A model generated the notes under the pieces. That model searched no databases and was not told the origin of the DNA. It worked only from the letters and a program-made list of their open reading frames with translations. Both the position numbers and the translations under genes were made by a program. From DATFWK01 sp035259345 (GTDB taxonomy: Bacteria; Actinomycetota; Thermoleophilia; Miltoncostaeales; Miltoncostaeaceae), in contig DATFWK010000216.1 in NCBI GenBank assembly GCA_035259345.1, forward strand, positions 1-21,798: a DNA stretch of 21,798 bases. Direction: 5' to 3'. Shown here piece by piece: positions 1 to 7,179 of this stretch (its first letter is position 1; each line of letters starts with the position of its first letter).

Positions 1-385
1 GCTGGCCGGCAAGGAGTACGGCACCGGCTCGAGCCGCGACTGGGCGGCGAAGGGCACCCTCCTGCTGGGGGTCCGCGCCGTCATCGCCGAGTCGTTCGAG
101 CGCATCCACCGCGGCAACCTGGTCGGGATGGGCGTGCTGCCGCTCCAGTTCGCTCCGGGCGAGAGCGTCGCGTCGCTCCGGCTGACGGGCCGGGAGATCT
201 TCGAGATCACGGGCCTCGACCGCCTGGAGCCGCGGCAGACGCTCACGGTGCTGTGGGCACGGGAGGACGGCGCCGAGGGCAGCTTCGCGGTGCTCGCCAG
301 GGTGGACGGCCCGACGGAGCTCGGCTACCTCCAGAACGGGGGCATCCTCCCGATGGTCCTCCGGAGGCTGCACCGGGGCGACTAG
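1..385 (+). CDS. acnA: Aconitate hydratase, C-terminal end (partial)
   Basis: This is the last 127 residues of an AcnA/IRP-type aconitase, which interconverts citrate and isocitrate in the TCA cycle. The 5' part lies outside the window; the frame is open from base 2. The visible piece is the C-terminal swivel domain: it opens with GKEYGTGSSRDWAAKG, followed by RAVIAESFERIHRGNLVGMG and VLPLQF, which are family hallmarks carrying substrate-binding Ser and Arg residues. The last part (TGLDRLEPRQTLTV to the stop) is the usual end of the family, so the gene looks intact at its 3' end. No clear terminator hairpin follows. Identification is by motif recognition and is very secure. Confidence 0.95.
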   Translation, partial: LAGKEYGTGSSRDWAAKGTLLLGVRAVIAESFERIHRGNLVGMGVLPLQFAPGESVASLRLTGREIFEITGLDRLEPRQTLTVLWAREDGAEGSFAVLARVDGPTELGYLQNGGILPMVLRRLHRGD

Positions 386-668
386 GCCCGACCGCCCGAC
401 GGCCCCTCGAGCGTGTTAGGTACGGCGTGCCGCGCCGGGTCGGTGCGCGATGTTGCATGTTTGCCTGCGCACTTCTGCAACGGGAATTGTGGGAAACACA
501 GCGAATTTGCATGCCCGCGCGTGGTACGAATCTGCACTTAACACGCTCAACATCGCGACATTTCAACCCTGCATCAGCCGGACCTAAGAGGTAGGCTCAT
601 CCGGATCACCGTGCGGGCTCTCGAGCCCGGTCCGCGCGCCCTCACCAACGACTGCGATAAGGGGTCCC
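386..668. other. AT-richer intergenic region with repeats and probable promoter
   Basis: This 283-base gap holds no convincing gene. From about 440 to 600 it is clearly less GC-rich than the rest of the window. It contains two interleaved inverted repeats (GTGCGC 443-448 with GCGCAC 467-472; GTTGCA 452-457 with TGCAAC 476-481), a direct repeat TTGCATG at 453-459 and 507-513, and a small stem TGTG/CACA at 488-500. A -10-like TAGGCT at 592-597 resembles the TAnnnT boxes seen before other genes here and would give a leader of about 65 bases for the downstream gene. No matching -35 is obvious. Confidence 0.45.
592..597 (+). promoter_or_regulatory. Candidate -10 box for the secreted DUF11-like protein gene
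   Basis: TAGGCT matches the TAnnnT pattern. Transcription would start near 604, giving a leader of about 65 bases that ends in an AAGGGG ribosome-binding-like sequence at 659-664, four bases before the ATG. The -35 region shows no good match, so this is tentative. Confidence 0.35.
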
Positions 669-2243
669 ATGCCTCGTCGTTTGCCAAAGCGGGCCGTTGC
701 CCGTGCTCGAAACCCGGTGGCGTCACGGTATTGGCCCGCCGCAGTTGCCCTGGCGCTCGGTGGCGCGATCCTCGCGCCGGCGTTCGCCCTCTCCGCGAAT
801 CCCACGGACTCGTTCATCAAGACCGGGATGAGCCCGGGGCTCGCCCAGCTCGGAATCCACGAGCTCAGCCTGACTCCCCCCGACCCGGCCGTCGTCGACG
901 CGACGCGCGCGCCCGGTGAGTTCAACCCCCTCGCCCCGGGCGGGGTCGGCAAGTACAACCTCCTCGTGACGCAGGCCGGCGTCAACACGACGACGTTCGG
1001 ATACGCGGTCGACAACGTGACGCGGTTCACCCAGAACAACGTCTCCTACCCGGTCACCGTCCAGCAGGGCGTCCAGATCCAGGACATCCCGGTCGAGGTG
1101 CGGGGCGCGCTGATCTGGCTGCTCTCGCACACCGGCCAGCTGATCGCCAGCTCCAACGACGCCGACCGGACCGCCGCGACGATCCAGGTCGCGGTCTGGA
1201 TCCTGGACGGGAAGGCCGACCCCGGCCTGCCCACGAACGACGACGGCATCAACGCCGACGCGCTCGCGCTGGTCCAGATGGCGAAGGACAACGCGGCGAC
1301 CGCGCAGGACCAGGCCATCGCCCTCGACGGCCCGGTCGGCATCGTCGCGGCCGGCGACGGCTGCGGGGGAACGATCACGTTGAGCGGCCCCGCCGGGGAG
1401 ATCGTCTTCCTCATGGTCACCTCGGCCGACGGGACGGTCTCCAAGCAGGAGGTCATCCTCGACCAGAACGGGTCCGCGGTCGTCAACGTCTCCGCGACGG
1501 CCACGGGCGTCGTCACGGTCCACGTCACAGGGCAGGGCACGGAGCTGAGCCGCCTTGACGGGCTCGCGCAGGCCCGCGACACCGACCCCGAGCAGATCAT
1601 CACGCTCCTCGGCGGCTTCCAGGCCGACGCGAACGTCCCGGTGAACTGCGAGCCCCCGCCCCCGCCGGGCAACCCGCCCCCCGGCGTCCCGCCCCCCGGC
1701 GTCCCGCCGCCGGGCGTCCCGCCGGGCGTCGTGCCGCCGGGCGTCACCCCACCGGGCAGCACTCCGCCTGGCAGCACGCCGCCGGGCAGCACGCCCCCGG
1801 GTGGCACGCCGGCGAGCGTCGCGGCCGCCGCCGCGGGCGGTGTCGTCGCGGCCCCGACGCGCACGCGGCTTGCGATCGACAAGCGCGGCCCGGCCACGGC
1901 CAAGGCCGGCTCGGTCATCACCTACACCATCAAGATCACGAACGTCGGCAAGATCACCGCTCGCCGCGTCGTGCTCCGTGACGCGATCCCCGCCGACATG
2001 GGGCTCGCGGTGCGCGCGAAGGGCGTCACGATCCAGGACGGCAGCGTGGTCGTCAGCCTGGGCAACATGCGCCCGAAGGCCTCGCGCACGATCAAGCTGA
2101 AGATGCGGATCAACCGCTCGGCATTCCGCGCCCAGCTGAACGTCGCGAGCGCCAGCGCCGCGAACGCCGGCAGGGTCGCGGACGACGCGCTGACCCGCCT
2201 GCAGCGGATCGAGGCGGTCCGCGCCCCGGCCGTCACCGGCTGA
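669..2243 (+). CDS. Secreted surface protein: thioester-domain-like region, Pro-Gly stalk, DUF11-like domain
   Basis: This 524-residue exported protein probably acts at the cell surface. It has an Arg-rich start and hydrophobic core (about 22-39) with likely cleavage after AFA at 40. Residues about 95-215 resemble bacterial Cys-Gln thioester domains: FGYAVDN (110-116) stands where the family has GYCID, IWLLSH (149-154) matches the middle helix, and TIQVAVW (171-177) matches the conserved Gln motif. The reactive Cys is Ala113, so no thioester could form. A beta-rich domain follows (about 222-290), then a stalk of PPGV/PPGST repeats (329-382), then a DUF11-like domain (about 398-490) with TYTIKITNVG. 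I see no LPXTG motif or C-terminal membrane helix, so it is probably released or held non-covalently. The ATG has AAGGGG four bases upstream. Exact function is unknown; the thioester relationship is by eye. Confidence 0.75.
   Translation: MPRRLPKRAVARARNPVASRYWPAAVALALGGAILAPAFALSANPTDSFIKTGMSPGLAQLGIHELSLTPPDPAVVDATRAPGEFNPLAPGGVGKYNLLVTQAGVNTTTFGYAVDNVTRFTQNNVSYPVTVQQGVQIQDIPVEVRGALIWLLSHTGQLIASSNDADRTAATIQVAVWILDGKADPGLPTNDDGINADALALVQMAKDNAATAQDQAIALDGPVGIVAAGDGCGGTITLSGPAGEIVFLMVTSADGTVSKQEVILDQNGSAVVNVSATATGVVTVHVTGQGTELSRLDGLAQARDTDPEQIITLLGGFQADANVPVNCEPPPPPGNPPPGVPPPGVPPPGVPPGVVPPGVTPPGSTPPGSTPPGSTPPGGTPASVAAAAAGGVVAAPTRTRLAIDKRGPATAKAGSVITYTIKITNVGKITARRVVLRDAIPADMGLAVRAKGVTIQDGSVVVSLGNMRPKASRTIKLKMRINRSAFRAQLNVASASAANAGRVADDALTRLQRIEAVRAPAVTG
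1660..1812 (+). repeat. Proline-glycine stalk repeat
   Basis: In-frame degenerate repeats of 12-15 bases encode PPPGV, PPGV and PPGST units (residues about 331-381 of the secreted protein). They probably form an extended linker between the thioester-like/beta domains and the DUF11-like domain. Such repeats tend to vary in copy number between strains. Confidence 0.8.
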
Positions 2244-2257
2244 GCAGTACCAGCGGA

Positions 2258-2289
2258 ACCCCGGAGCCGGGCTCAGCCCGGCCCGGGGT
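2258..2289. terminator. Bidirectional terminator-like hairpin
   Basis: ACCCCGG (2258-2264) pairs with CCGGGGT (2283-2289), and GCCGGG (2266-2271) pairs with CCCGGC (2277-2282), with a single bulged A at 2265 and a CTCAG loop. This gives a 13-bp GC-rich stem between two convergent genes with stops at 2243 (+) and 2289 (-). There is no T tract on either side, which is common for actinobacterial terminators. Confidence 0.65.
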
Positions 2290-3071
2290 CACCGCGGCGC
2301 CCGCCCGCCGCTCCAGACCGGCGGCCGCTTCTCGAGGAACGCCCCGATGCCCTCCTGGGCATCGTCCATGAGCGCGTTGGCGCACATGGTGGCTGAGGCC
2401 CGTTCGTAGGCCTCGTCGAGCGGCAGCCCGAGCCCCTCGTGGAACGCGCGCTTGCCGAGGGCGACCACGGCGGGGCTCGCCGCGGCCACGGTACGGGCGA
2501 GCGCGGTGGTGGCCTCCACCAGCTCGTCGGCACGGACCACGTCGGTCACGAGGCCCCACGTGCGGGCGGTCGCCGCGTCGATCGGCTCGCCGGTCAGGAG
2601 CATGCGCATCGCCCGCCGTGGGCCCACGGCGCGCACGAGCTCGACCATGGGCGTCGTGCAGAAGAGCCCGATGCGCACGCCGGGCGTGGCGAAGCGGGCG
2701 TCCTCCGACGCGACCGCGAGGTCGCAGGCCGCGACCAGCTGGCACCCGGCGGCGCTGGCCATGCCGTGGACGCGTGCGACGACCGGCACCGGGAGCTCGT
2801 GGACCGTGCGCATGAGCTCCTCGCACGCGGCGAAGACCTCCTCGTACGAGGCGGGGTCGCCGCCGCGCAGCTCGGTCAGGTCGTGGCCCGCCGAGAAGGC
2901 CGGGCCGGCGCCGGCCACCACGACCGCGGCGGCCGACTCGTCCGCGGCCTCGAGCAGCAGGTCGCGCAACGTCCGCATGAGCTCCAGCGAGAGGGGGTTG
3001 CGCTTCTCCGGCCGGTTCAGGGTGAGCGTGACGATCGGGCCGTCCCGCTCGCTCAGCACGAGGTCTGGCAT
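2289..3071 (-). CDS. ECHDC3-like enoyl-CoA hydratase/isomerase family protein, lacking catalytic glutamates
   Basis: This is a 260-residue crotonase-fold protein of full usual length. It looks most like the ECHDC3 subgroup: AGHDLTEL (61-68), AAGCQLVAACDLAVAS (107-122), FATPGVRIGLFCTTP (127-141), and an end with FLEKRPPVW. In true hydratases two glutamates sit in the ..GGGCELA.. and ..PE.. motifs; here they are Gln111 and Gly131, so classic hydration of enoyl-CoA is unlikely. The oxyanion-hole segments (SAGHD, GMASAAG) are kept, so acyl-CoA binding is plausible. The start is set by a strong AGGAGG four bases before the ATG (3076-3081). It is divergent from the M15 peptidase gene and convergent with the surface-protein gene, so it is probably transcribed alone. 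The substrate is unknown. Confidence 0.88.
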   Translation of the reverse strand: MPDLVLSERDGPIVTLTLNRPEKRNPLSLELMRTLRDLLLEAADESAAAVVVAGAGPAFSAGHDLTELRGGDPASYEEVFAACEELMRTVHELPVPVVARVHGMASAAGCQLVAACDLAVASEDARFATPGVRIGLFCTTPMVELVRAVGPRRAMRMLLTGEPIDAATARTWGLVTDVVRADELVEATTALARTVAAASPAVVALGKRAFHEGLGLPLDEAYERASATMCANALMDDAQEGIGAFLEKRPPVWSGGRAPR

Positions 3072-3117
3072 GGGGCCTCCTCTGGCCGTTCGGTGCCGGG
3101 CCCTCGGCCCGGGCTCG

Positions 3118-3123
3118 TATCAT
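3118..3123 (+). promoter_or_regulatory. -10 box, leaderless start of the M15 peptidase gene
   Basis: TATCAT lies exactly seven bases before the GTG at 3131, so the transcript should begin at or within a base or two of the start codon. No Shine-Dalgarno sequence is present. No good -35 is visible. Confidence 0.6.
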
Positions 3124-3130
3124 CGTCCAT

Positions 3131-3769
3131 GTGCGACGTCTGGTGCCGGCCGTGGTCATCACGCTTGCGGCCGCCGTGCCCGCCGCGGCCGCGCCGGCGT
3201 TCCGCGCCTCCGTCGCGCCCATCCCCGCCGACGCCCGCGCCCGCATGACCCCGAGCGTCTGGCGGCCCGGCTGCCCCGTCGGGCTCGACGCGCTCCGGTG
3301 GGTGACCGTCCGTCACTGGGGCTTCGACGGGCGGGTTCACGCCGGGGTGCTCGTCGTCAACCGCGACGCCGCCCCGGCCGTCGTGGCGGCAATGCGCAGC
3401 CTGTACGCCGCGCGGTTCCCCATCCGGCGGATGACGCCCATCGAGGCCTACGGCGGCGACGACTTCCGCTCGATCGAGGCGGACAACACCTCCGCGTTCA
3501 ACTGCCGGCGGGCGACCGGATCGTCCAGCTGGTCCGAGCATGCGTTCGGCCGGGCGGTCGACGTGAACCCGATCGAGAACCCCTATGTCGCGGCGGGCAG
3601 CACCGCCCATCCGGCGAGCCGGACGTACCTCGACCGCTCCCGTGTGCGGGTCGGCATGGCCGTCGCCGGCAGCGCGCTCGTCCGGGCGTTCGACGCCGTC
3701 GGCTGGGGCTGGGGCGGGCGCTGGAGCGGGCCCCGCGATTACCAGCACTTCTCGGCCGGCGGGCGCTGA
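3131..3769 (+). CDS. Secreted M15 family metallopeptidase (VanY/CwlK-like)
   Basis: This 212-residue exported zinc peptidase is likely to cut peptidoglycan stem peptides. It has a signal peptide of about 20 residues (MRRLVPAVVITLAAAVPAAA). The zinc motif HxxGxAxD is present as H137-A-F-G-R-A-V-D144 within SEHAFGRAVDVNP, and the third ligand is H206 in DYQHF. The GWGWGGRWSGPRDYQHF stretch (191-207) resembles the M15C/M15_4 group (CwlK-like L-alanyl-D-glutamate peptidases) more than classical VanY. The GTG start is chosen because a TATCAT -10 box lies seven bases upstream, fitting a leaderless mRNA, and the signal peptide starts directly there. It is divergent from the crotonase gene (59-bp gap) and followed on the same strand by an independently promoted operon. 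Bond specificity cannot be read from sequence. Confidence 0.87.
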   Translation: MRRLVPAVVITLAAAVPAAAAPAFRASVAPIPADARARMTPSVWRPGCPVGLDALRWVTVRHWGFDGRVHAGVLVVNRDAAPAVVAAMRSLYAARFPIRRMTPIEAYGGDDFRSIEADNTSAFNCRRATGSSSWSEHAFGRAVDVNPIENPYVAAGSTAHPASRTYLDRSRVRVGMAVAGSALVRAFDAVGWGWGGRWSGPRDYQHFSAGGR

Positions 3770-3791
3770 GTCCCGCCATCCCCGGGTCGGA

Positions 3792-3797
3792 TAGCCT
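3792..3797 (+). promoter_or_regulatory. -10 box, leaderless start of the CoA-binding/metY operon
   Basis: TAGCCT lies six bases before the GTG at 3804, giving the operon its own promoter only about 20 bases after the M15 peptidase stop. There is no room for a SAM or other riboswitch between them. Confidence 0.55.
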
Positions 3798-3803
3798 GGG
3801 GCG

Positions 3804-4304
3804 GTGGGGCGCTATGCGGGCATGAGCCAGGGCGCGCCGTCGGACGAGGTCCGGCGGATCCTCCTGCGCTACCGGCGGCTCGCCGTCGTCGGCCTGTCGC
3901 CGACCACCTCGCGGCCGAGCTACCGCGCAATGGTCCACATGCGCGCCTACGGCTACGACATCACGCCGGTCAACCCCGGGTGCGACACGGTCCTCGGCTT
4001 CGAGTGTGTCCCGACGCTCGCGGACGCCGCCGCGAAGGGGCCGCTCGAGATCGTGGACATCTTCCGGAAGGTCGAGGACATCCCGCCGATCGTCGACGAG
4101 GCGATCGAGCTCGGCGCGAAGGTGATCTGGATGCAGCTCGGGCTTGCCGACGAGGCCGCGGCCGACCGCGCCCGCGCCGCCGGGATCGAGGTCGTGATGG
4201 ACCGCTGCGTGAAGATGGAGCACTGCCGTTACTTCGGCGGCCTGAACATCGTCGGGCTCTCGACCGGCGTGGTCGCCTCCCGCCGCTTCGAGGCGTTCGC
4301 GTGA
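3804..4304 (+). CDS. CoA-binding domain protein (YccU/CoA_binding_2 family)
   Basis: This 166-residue cytoplasmic protein has a single Rossmann-like CoA-binding domain: LAVVGLSPTTSRPSYRA (26-42), YDITPVNPG (51-59), then IVDIFRK and AKVIWMQLGLAD. The motif VVMDRCVKMEHCRYFGG near the C-terminus is typical of the stand-alone family, whose exact role is unknown; some members bind CoA. The GTG start fits a leaderless transcript from TAGCCT; ATG at 3822 would shorten the protein by six residues. Its stop overlaps the metY start (GTGA, 4301-4304), so translation is probably coupled. Inference: it may sense or bind CoA or acyl-CoA in connection with the acetyl-homoserine pathway. Confidence 0.85.
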   Translation: MGRYAGMSQGAPSDEVRRILLRYRRLAVVGLSPTTSRPSYRAMVHMRAYGYDITPVNPGCDTVLGFECVPTLADAAAKGPLEIVDIFRKVEDIPPIVDEAIELGAKVIWMQLGLADEAAADRARAAGIEVVMDRCVKMEHCRYFGGLNIVGLSTGVVASRRFEAFA

Positions 4305-5593
4305 ACGAGGACGGGCGCGCCTTCGGCTTCGACACGCTCGCGGTCCACGCGGGCCAGCGCGTCGACCCGGTGACCGGGGCCCGCGCCGTGCCGATCTACC
4401 AGACAGCGGCCTACGTCTTCGAGGACGCCACCCACGCGGCGGACCTGTTCGACCTCAACCGCTTCGGGAACATCTACACGCGGATCATGAACCCGACCAC
4501 GGCGGTGTTCGAGGAGCGGGTCGCGACCCTCGAGGGCGGCGTCGGGGCCCTCGCGACGGCCAGCGGCCTGGCGGCGCAGGCGGTGGCCGTGCTGACGCTG
4601 CTCGAGTCGGGCGACGAGATCGTCGCCTCGACCAACCTCTACGGCGGCACGCACAACCAGCTGGCGATCACGATGCGGCGGCTCGGCATCACGACCACCT
4701 TCGTCGCGCCCGGCGACTTCGCCGCGTGGCGCGAGGCGATCACGCCGCGCACCCGGCTGCTGTACGGCGAGACGATCGGCAACCCGCGCCTCGATGTGCT
4801 GGACATCGCCGAGGTCGCGGCCATCGCGAACGAGGCGGGGCTTCCGCTGCTCGTGGACAACACGTTCGCGACGCCGTACCTCTGCAACCCGATCGCGCAC
4901 GGGGCGCACCTCGTCTGCCACTCGGCGACCAAGTGGATCGGCGGCCACGGCACCACCATCGGCGGGATCCTGGTGGACGGCGGCACCTACGACTGGGCGA
5001 CCGGCGCGTTCCCCGGCCTGGTCGAGCCGAGCGCGGGCTATCGGGGCATGCGCTTCGCGGAGACGTTCGGCAACTTCGCGTTCATCATGAAGGCGCGGGT
5101 CGAGACCATGCGGGACCTCGGCCCGGCGATGTCGCCGTTCAACGCCTTCCTGATGCTGCAGGGCCTCGAGACCCTCTCGCTGCGGATGGATCGCCACGTC
5201 GCGAACGCCGCGGCGCTCGCTGCCTTCCTCGACGACCACGCAGCGGTGGAGTGGGTGAGCTACCCGGGCCTGCCCGCCAGCCCGTGGCACGAGCTGGCCG
5301 AGCGCTACCTGCCGGCGGGCGCCGGCGCGACGCTGACGTTCGGCATCCGCGGCGGGCGCGAGGCCGGCGAGCGGTTCATCGAGGCCTGCCAGCTCTGCTC
5401 GCACCTGGCCAACGTCGGCGACGCCAAGACGCTGGTCATCCACCCGGCCTCCACCACCCACCGCCGCCTGGACGAGGCCGCGCTCGCGGCGACCGGGGTC
5501 ACCGAGGACATGATCCGCATCTCGGTCGGCATCGAGACGCTCGACGACATCGTCTGGGACGTCGACCGCGCGCTCGGGGTCGCCACCGGCTGA
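4301..5593 (+). CDS. metY: O-acetylhomoserine sulfhydrylase / aminocarboxypropyltransferase
   Basis: This 430-residue PLP enzyme of the Cys/Met metabolism family makes homocysteine from O-acetylhomoserine and sulfide in the cytoplasm. Seen: FGFDTLAVHAGQ at the N-terminus, VPIYQTAAYVFED (30-42), the YTRIMNPT motif (59-66), the ASGLAAQ turn (87-93), and SATKWIGGHGTTIGG with the PLP-binding Lys211. The ending (HPASTTHRRLDEAALAATGV and IRISVGIE) is characteristic of the MetY/MetZ group. The insertion around FPGLVEPSAGYRGM favours O-acetylhomoserine sulfhydrylase over cystathionine synthase. The GTG start overlaps the upstream stop by four bases, and its own stop overlaps the next start (TGATG). 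O-succinylhomoserine as substrate cannot be excluded. Confidence 0.93.
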   Translation: MNEDGRAFGFDTLAVHAGQRVDPVTGARAVPIYQTAAYVFEDATHAADLFDLNRFGNIYTRIMNPTTAVFEERVATLEGGVGALATASGLAAQAVAVLTLLESGDEIVASTNLYGGTHNQLAITMRRLGITTTFVAPGDFAAWREAITPRTRLLYGETIGNPRLDVLDIAEVAAIANEAGLPLLVDNTFATPYLCNPIAHGAHLVCHSATKWIGGHGTTIGGILVDGGTYDWATGAFPGLVEPSAGYRGMRFAETFGNFAFIMKARVETMRDLGPAMSPFNAFLMLQGLETLSLRMDRHVANAAALAAFLDDHAAVEWVSYPGLPASPWHELAERYLPAGAGATLTFGIRGGREAGERFIEACQLCSHLANVGDAKTLVIHPASTTHRRLDEAALAATGVTEDMIRISVGIETLDDIVWDVDRALGVATG

Positions 5594-6015
5594 TGGAGCC
5601 GTCGGTCGACAGCCTGCTCCTGGCCGACTGGGCCGAGATCGTGAACGGCAAGCTCTACCTGATGGGCGGCGGGTTCTCGGCCATCCAGATGGTGGCCTTC
5701 GACCAGACGCACCGCTGCGCGCTGGCGGCGGCGCTGCGCGTGCCGTGGGAGCACACGAACCGGGTGCTCGACTTCGCCGCGCACCTCGAGACCATCGACG
5801 GGGACGCCCTCGACTGCTGGAGCCTCCAGGGTGAGCTCGAGGCCGGCCGCGCGCCCGGCCAGCGCGGCGAGGACTCGATCACGATGCTCGCCACGCCGGT
5901 CGAGATCAAGGTCGACGGCCCGGTCGACCTGGTGCTGCGCTTCCGGTTCGCCGAGGACCTCCGCTCGCTGCGCTTCAAGGTGCTCGCCGGCCCGCCGGTC
6001 GAGCACGAGGCCTAG
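5593..6015 (+). CDS. Small uncharacterised protein at the end of the metY operon
   Basis: This 140-residue soluble protein has no signal peptide or membrane helix. It begins MEPSVDSLLLADWAEIVNGK followed by LYLMGGG. This opening resembles small unknown bacterial proteins (possibly the DUF6941 group) with a conserved D.AE...GKL...GGG start. The predicted pattern is mostly beta: HRCALAAALRVPW, VLDFAAHLETIDGD, DLVLRFRFAEDL. Such alternation suggests a beta-sandwich. Its ATG overlaps the metY stop (TGATG), so it is translationally coupled and probably co-expressed. No catalytic motif is visible and I assign no function. Its stop codon shares the palindrome CTAG with the convergent phosphatase gene. 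Confidence 0.82.
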   Translation: MEPSVDSLLLADWAEIVNGKLYLMGGGFSAIQMVAFDQTHRCALAAALRVPWEHTNRVLDFAAHLETIDGDALDCWSLQGELEAGRAPGQRGEDSITMLATPVEIKVDGPVDLVLRFRFAEDLRSLRFKVLAGPPVEHEA

Positions 6016-6791
6016 GGCCAGGCGACACCGGCCTCGGCCAAGAGCGCGCGCAGCGGGGCGCCGACGCCCGGGGCGGCGGCCAGCACGCCGGGCGGCCGCT
6101 CCCCCTCGGGCGGGATCTCCTCGAACGTGCCGCCGGACTCGCGGACGACGAGCGCGCCGGCGGCCCAGTCCCAAGGCGAGAGCCCCCACTCGTAGAAGCC
6201 GTCGAGGCGTCCGGCGCCGATCCACGCCAGGTCGAGCGCCGCCGACCCGAGCCGGCGGATGTCCCGCACGCGGGACACGACGTGGAGCAGGATCTCCGCC
6301 TGCTCCGCCCGCACGTCGGCCCGATACGAGAAGCCGGTGCCGACGAGCGCCTCGTCGAGCGACGGCCCGGGGTCGAGGGCGAGCGGCCGGGCGTCGAGGC
6401 GCGCGCCCTGGCCGCGGACCGCGGTGAAGGTCTCGCCGCGGGTCGGGTCGTGGACCACGCCGATGCTCGGGCCCTCCTCGTCGGACGCCGCGACGGACAC
6501 GGACCACTGCGGGATGCCCCAGAGGTAGTTGACGGTCCCGTCGAGCGGGTCGACCAGCCAGCGCACCCCGCTTCGTCCCTGCCGGCTCGCCCCCTCCTCG
6601 CCCTGGAGGGCGTCCTCGGGTCGCTCGGCACGCAGCATGCCGACGATGAGCCGCTCGGCATCGCGGTCCGCGTCGCTCACCAGGTCGGTGCGGCTGGTCT
6701 TCGACGCCACCCCGGTCGCCGGCGCCCCGAAGCGCTCGAGCAGCAGCCCGCCCGCCGCGCGCGCGGCGCGGACCGCCAGCTCCAGGAGCAT
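6012..6791 (-). CDS. Inositol-monophosphatase family phosphatase
   Basis: This 259-residue Mg2+-dependent phosphatase is close to the usual family length. Metal-binding motifs are present: GEEG with Glu65/Glu66, WLVDPLDGTVNY (78-89) with Asp81 and Asp84, and WDWAAG (207-212) with Asp208. LGSAALDLAWIGAGRLDGFYE (about 181-201) is the conserved substrate-side segment. Substrates in this family include inositol phosphates, histidinol phosphate and sugar phosphates, and sequence alone does not decide among them. The ATG at 6791 matches the usual N-terminus (LLELAVRAARAAG). It lies 20 bases after the VOC gene stop, so the two probably form an operon. Its stop codon overlaps the opposite-strand gene's stop. 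Confidence 0.9.
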   Translation of the reverse strand: MLLELAVRAARAAGGLLLERFGAPATGVASKTSRTDLVSDADRDAERLIVGMLRAERPEDALQGEEGASRQGRSGVRWLVDPLDGTVNYLWGIPQWSVSVAASDEEGPSIGVVHDPTRGETFTAVRGQGARLDARPLALDPGPSLDEALVGTGFSYRADVRAEQAEILLHVVSRVRDIRRLGSAALDLAWIGAGRLDGFYEWGLSPWDWAAGALVVRESGGTFEEIPPEGERPPGVLAAAPGVGAPLRALLAEAGVAWP

Positions 6792-6811
6792 CGCTGGGTC
6801 GGGGCTGCCGC

Positions 6812-7174
6812 TCAGCGCGGGTCGGGGGGCGGCACGGCGAAGAGCTCGACCAGGTTCCCGGCCGGGTCCCGGACGAACCACCGCTCCTCACCCCAGATCC
6901 TGTCGGCCTCCCGCGGCTCCGCCCCGTGCGCGCGGCAGCGGTCGAGCGTCGGGTGGAGGTCGTCGACCTGGAGTGCCAGGTGGGCGACCGAGTCCGGCGC
7001 GCCGGGACCGTCGAGCAGGTGCACGTGGTCGCCGTCGCCGAACCGGAACCACGCGCGCCCGGCCAGGTTGGGGATCCGCTCCATGCCGATCGCCTGCTCG
7101 TAGAAGCGGCAGCAGTCCTCGAGCAGATCGTCGGGCACCTGGACCGAGGAATGCTGCAGTCGGACGGCGCCCAC
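6812..7174 (-). CDS. VOC (glyoxalase/bleomycin-resistance fold) family protein
   Basis: This 120-residue single-domain VOC protein has two beta-alpha-beta-beta-beta halves. Likely metal ligands by pattern are His8 (RLQHSSV), a His around 50-52 (GDGDHVHLLD), His65 (AHLALQVDD) and Glu110 (DPAGNLVEL). The segment ERWFVRDPAGNLVELF is a hallmark of the fold. Members act as lyases, dioxygenases or resistance proteins, and the substrate cannot be predicted here. The start is uncertain: GTG at 7174 is used because the fold begins right after it, while ATG at 7192 adds six residues. Neither has a clear ribosome-binding site. It precedes the phosphatase gene and is divergent from the amidohydrolase gene across a very short region. 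Confidence 0.82.
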   Translation of the reverse strand: MGAVRLQHSSVQVPDDLLEDCCRFYEQAIGMERIPNLAGRAWFRFGDGDHVHLLDGPGAPDSVAHLALQVDDLHPTLDRCRAHGAEPREADRIWGEERWFVRDPAGNLVELFAVPPPDPR

Positions 7175-7179
7175 GCGCC

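Noticed and set aside
1660..1812. CRISPR or tandem-repeat array
   Set aside because: Repeats are in-frame, irregular in length and encode a Pro-Gly stalk; no constant repeat-spacer pattern.
3770..3803. SAM riboswitch or other leader before the metY operon
   Set aside because: Only 34 bases separate the genes, and a -10 box sits directly before the start codon.
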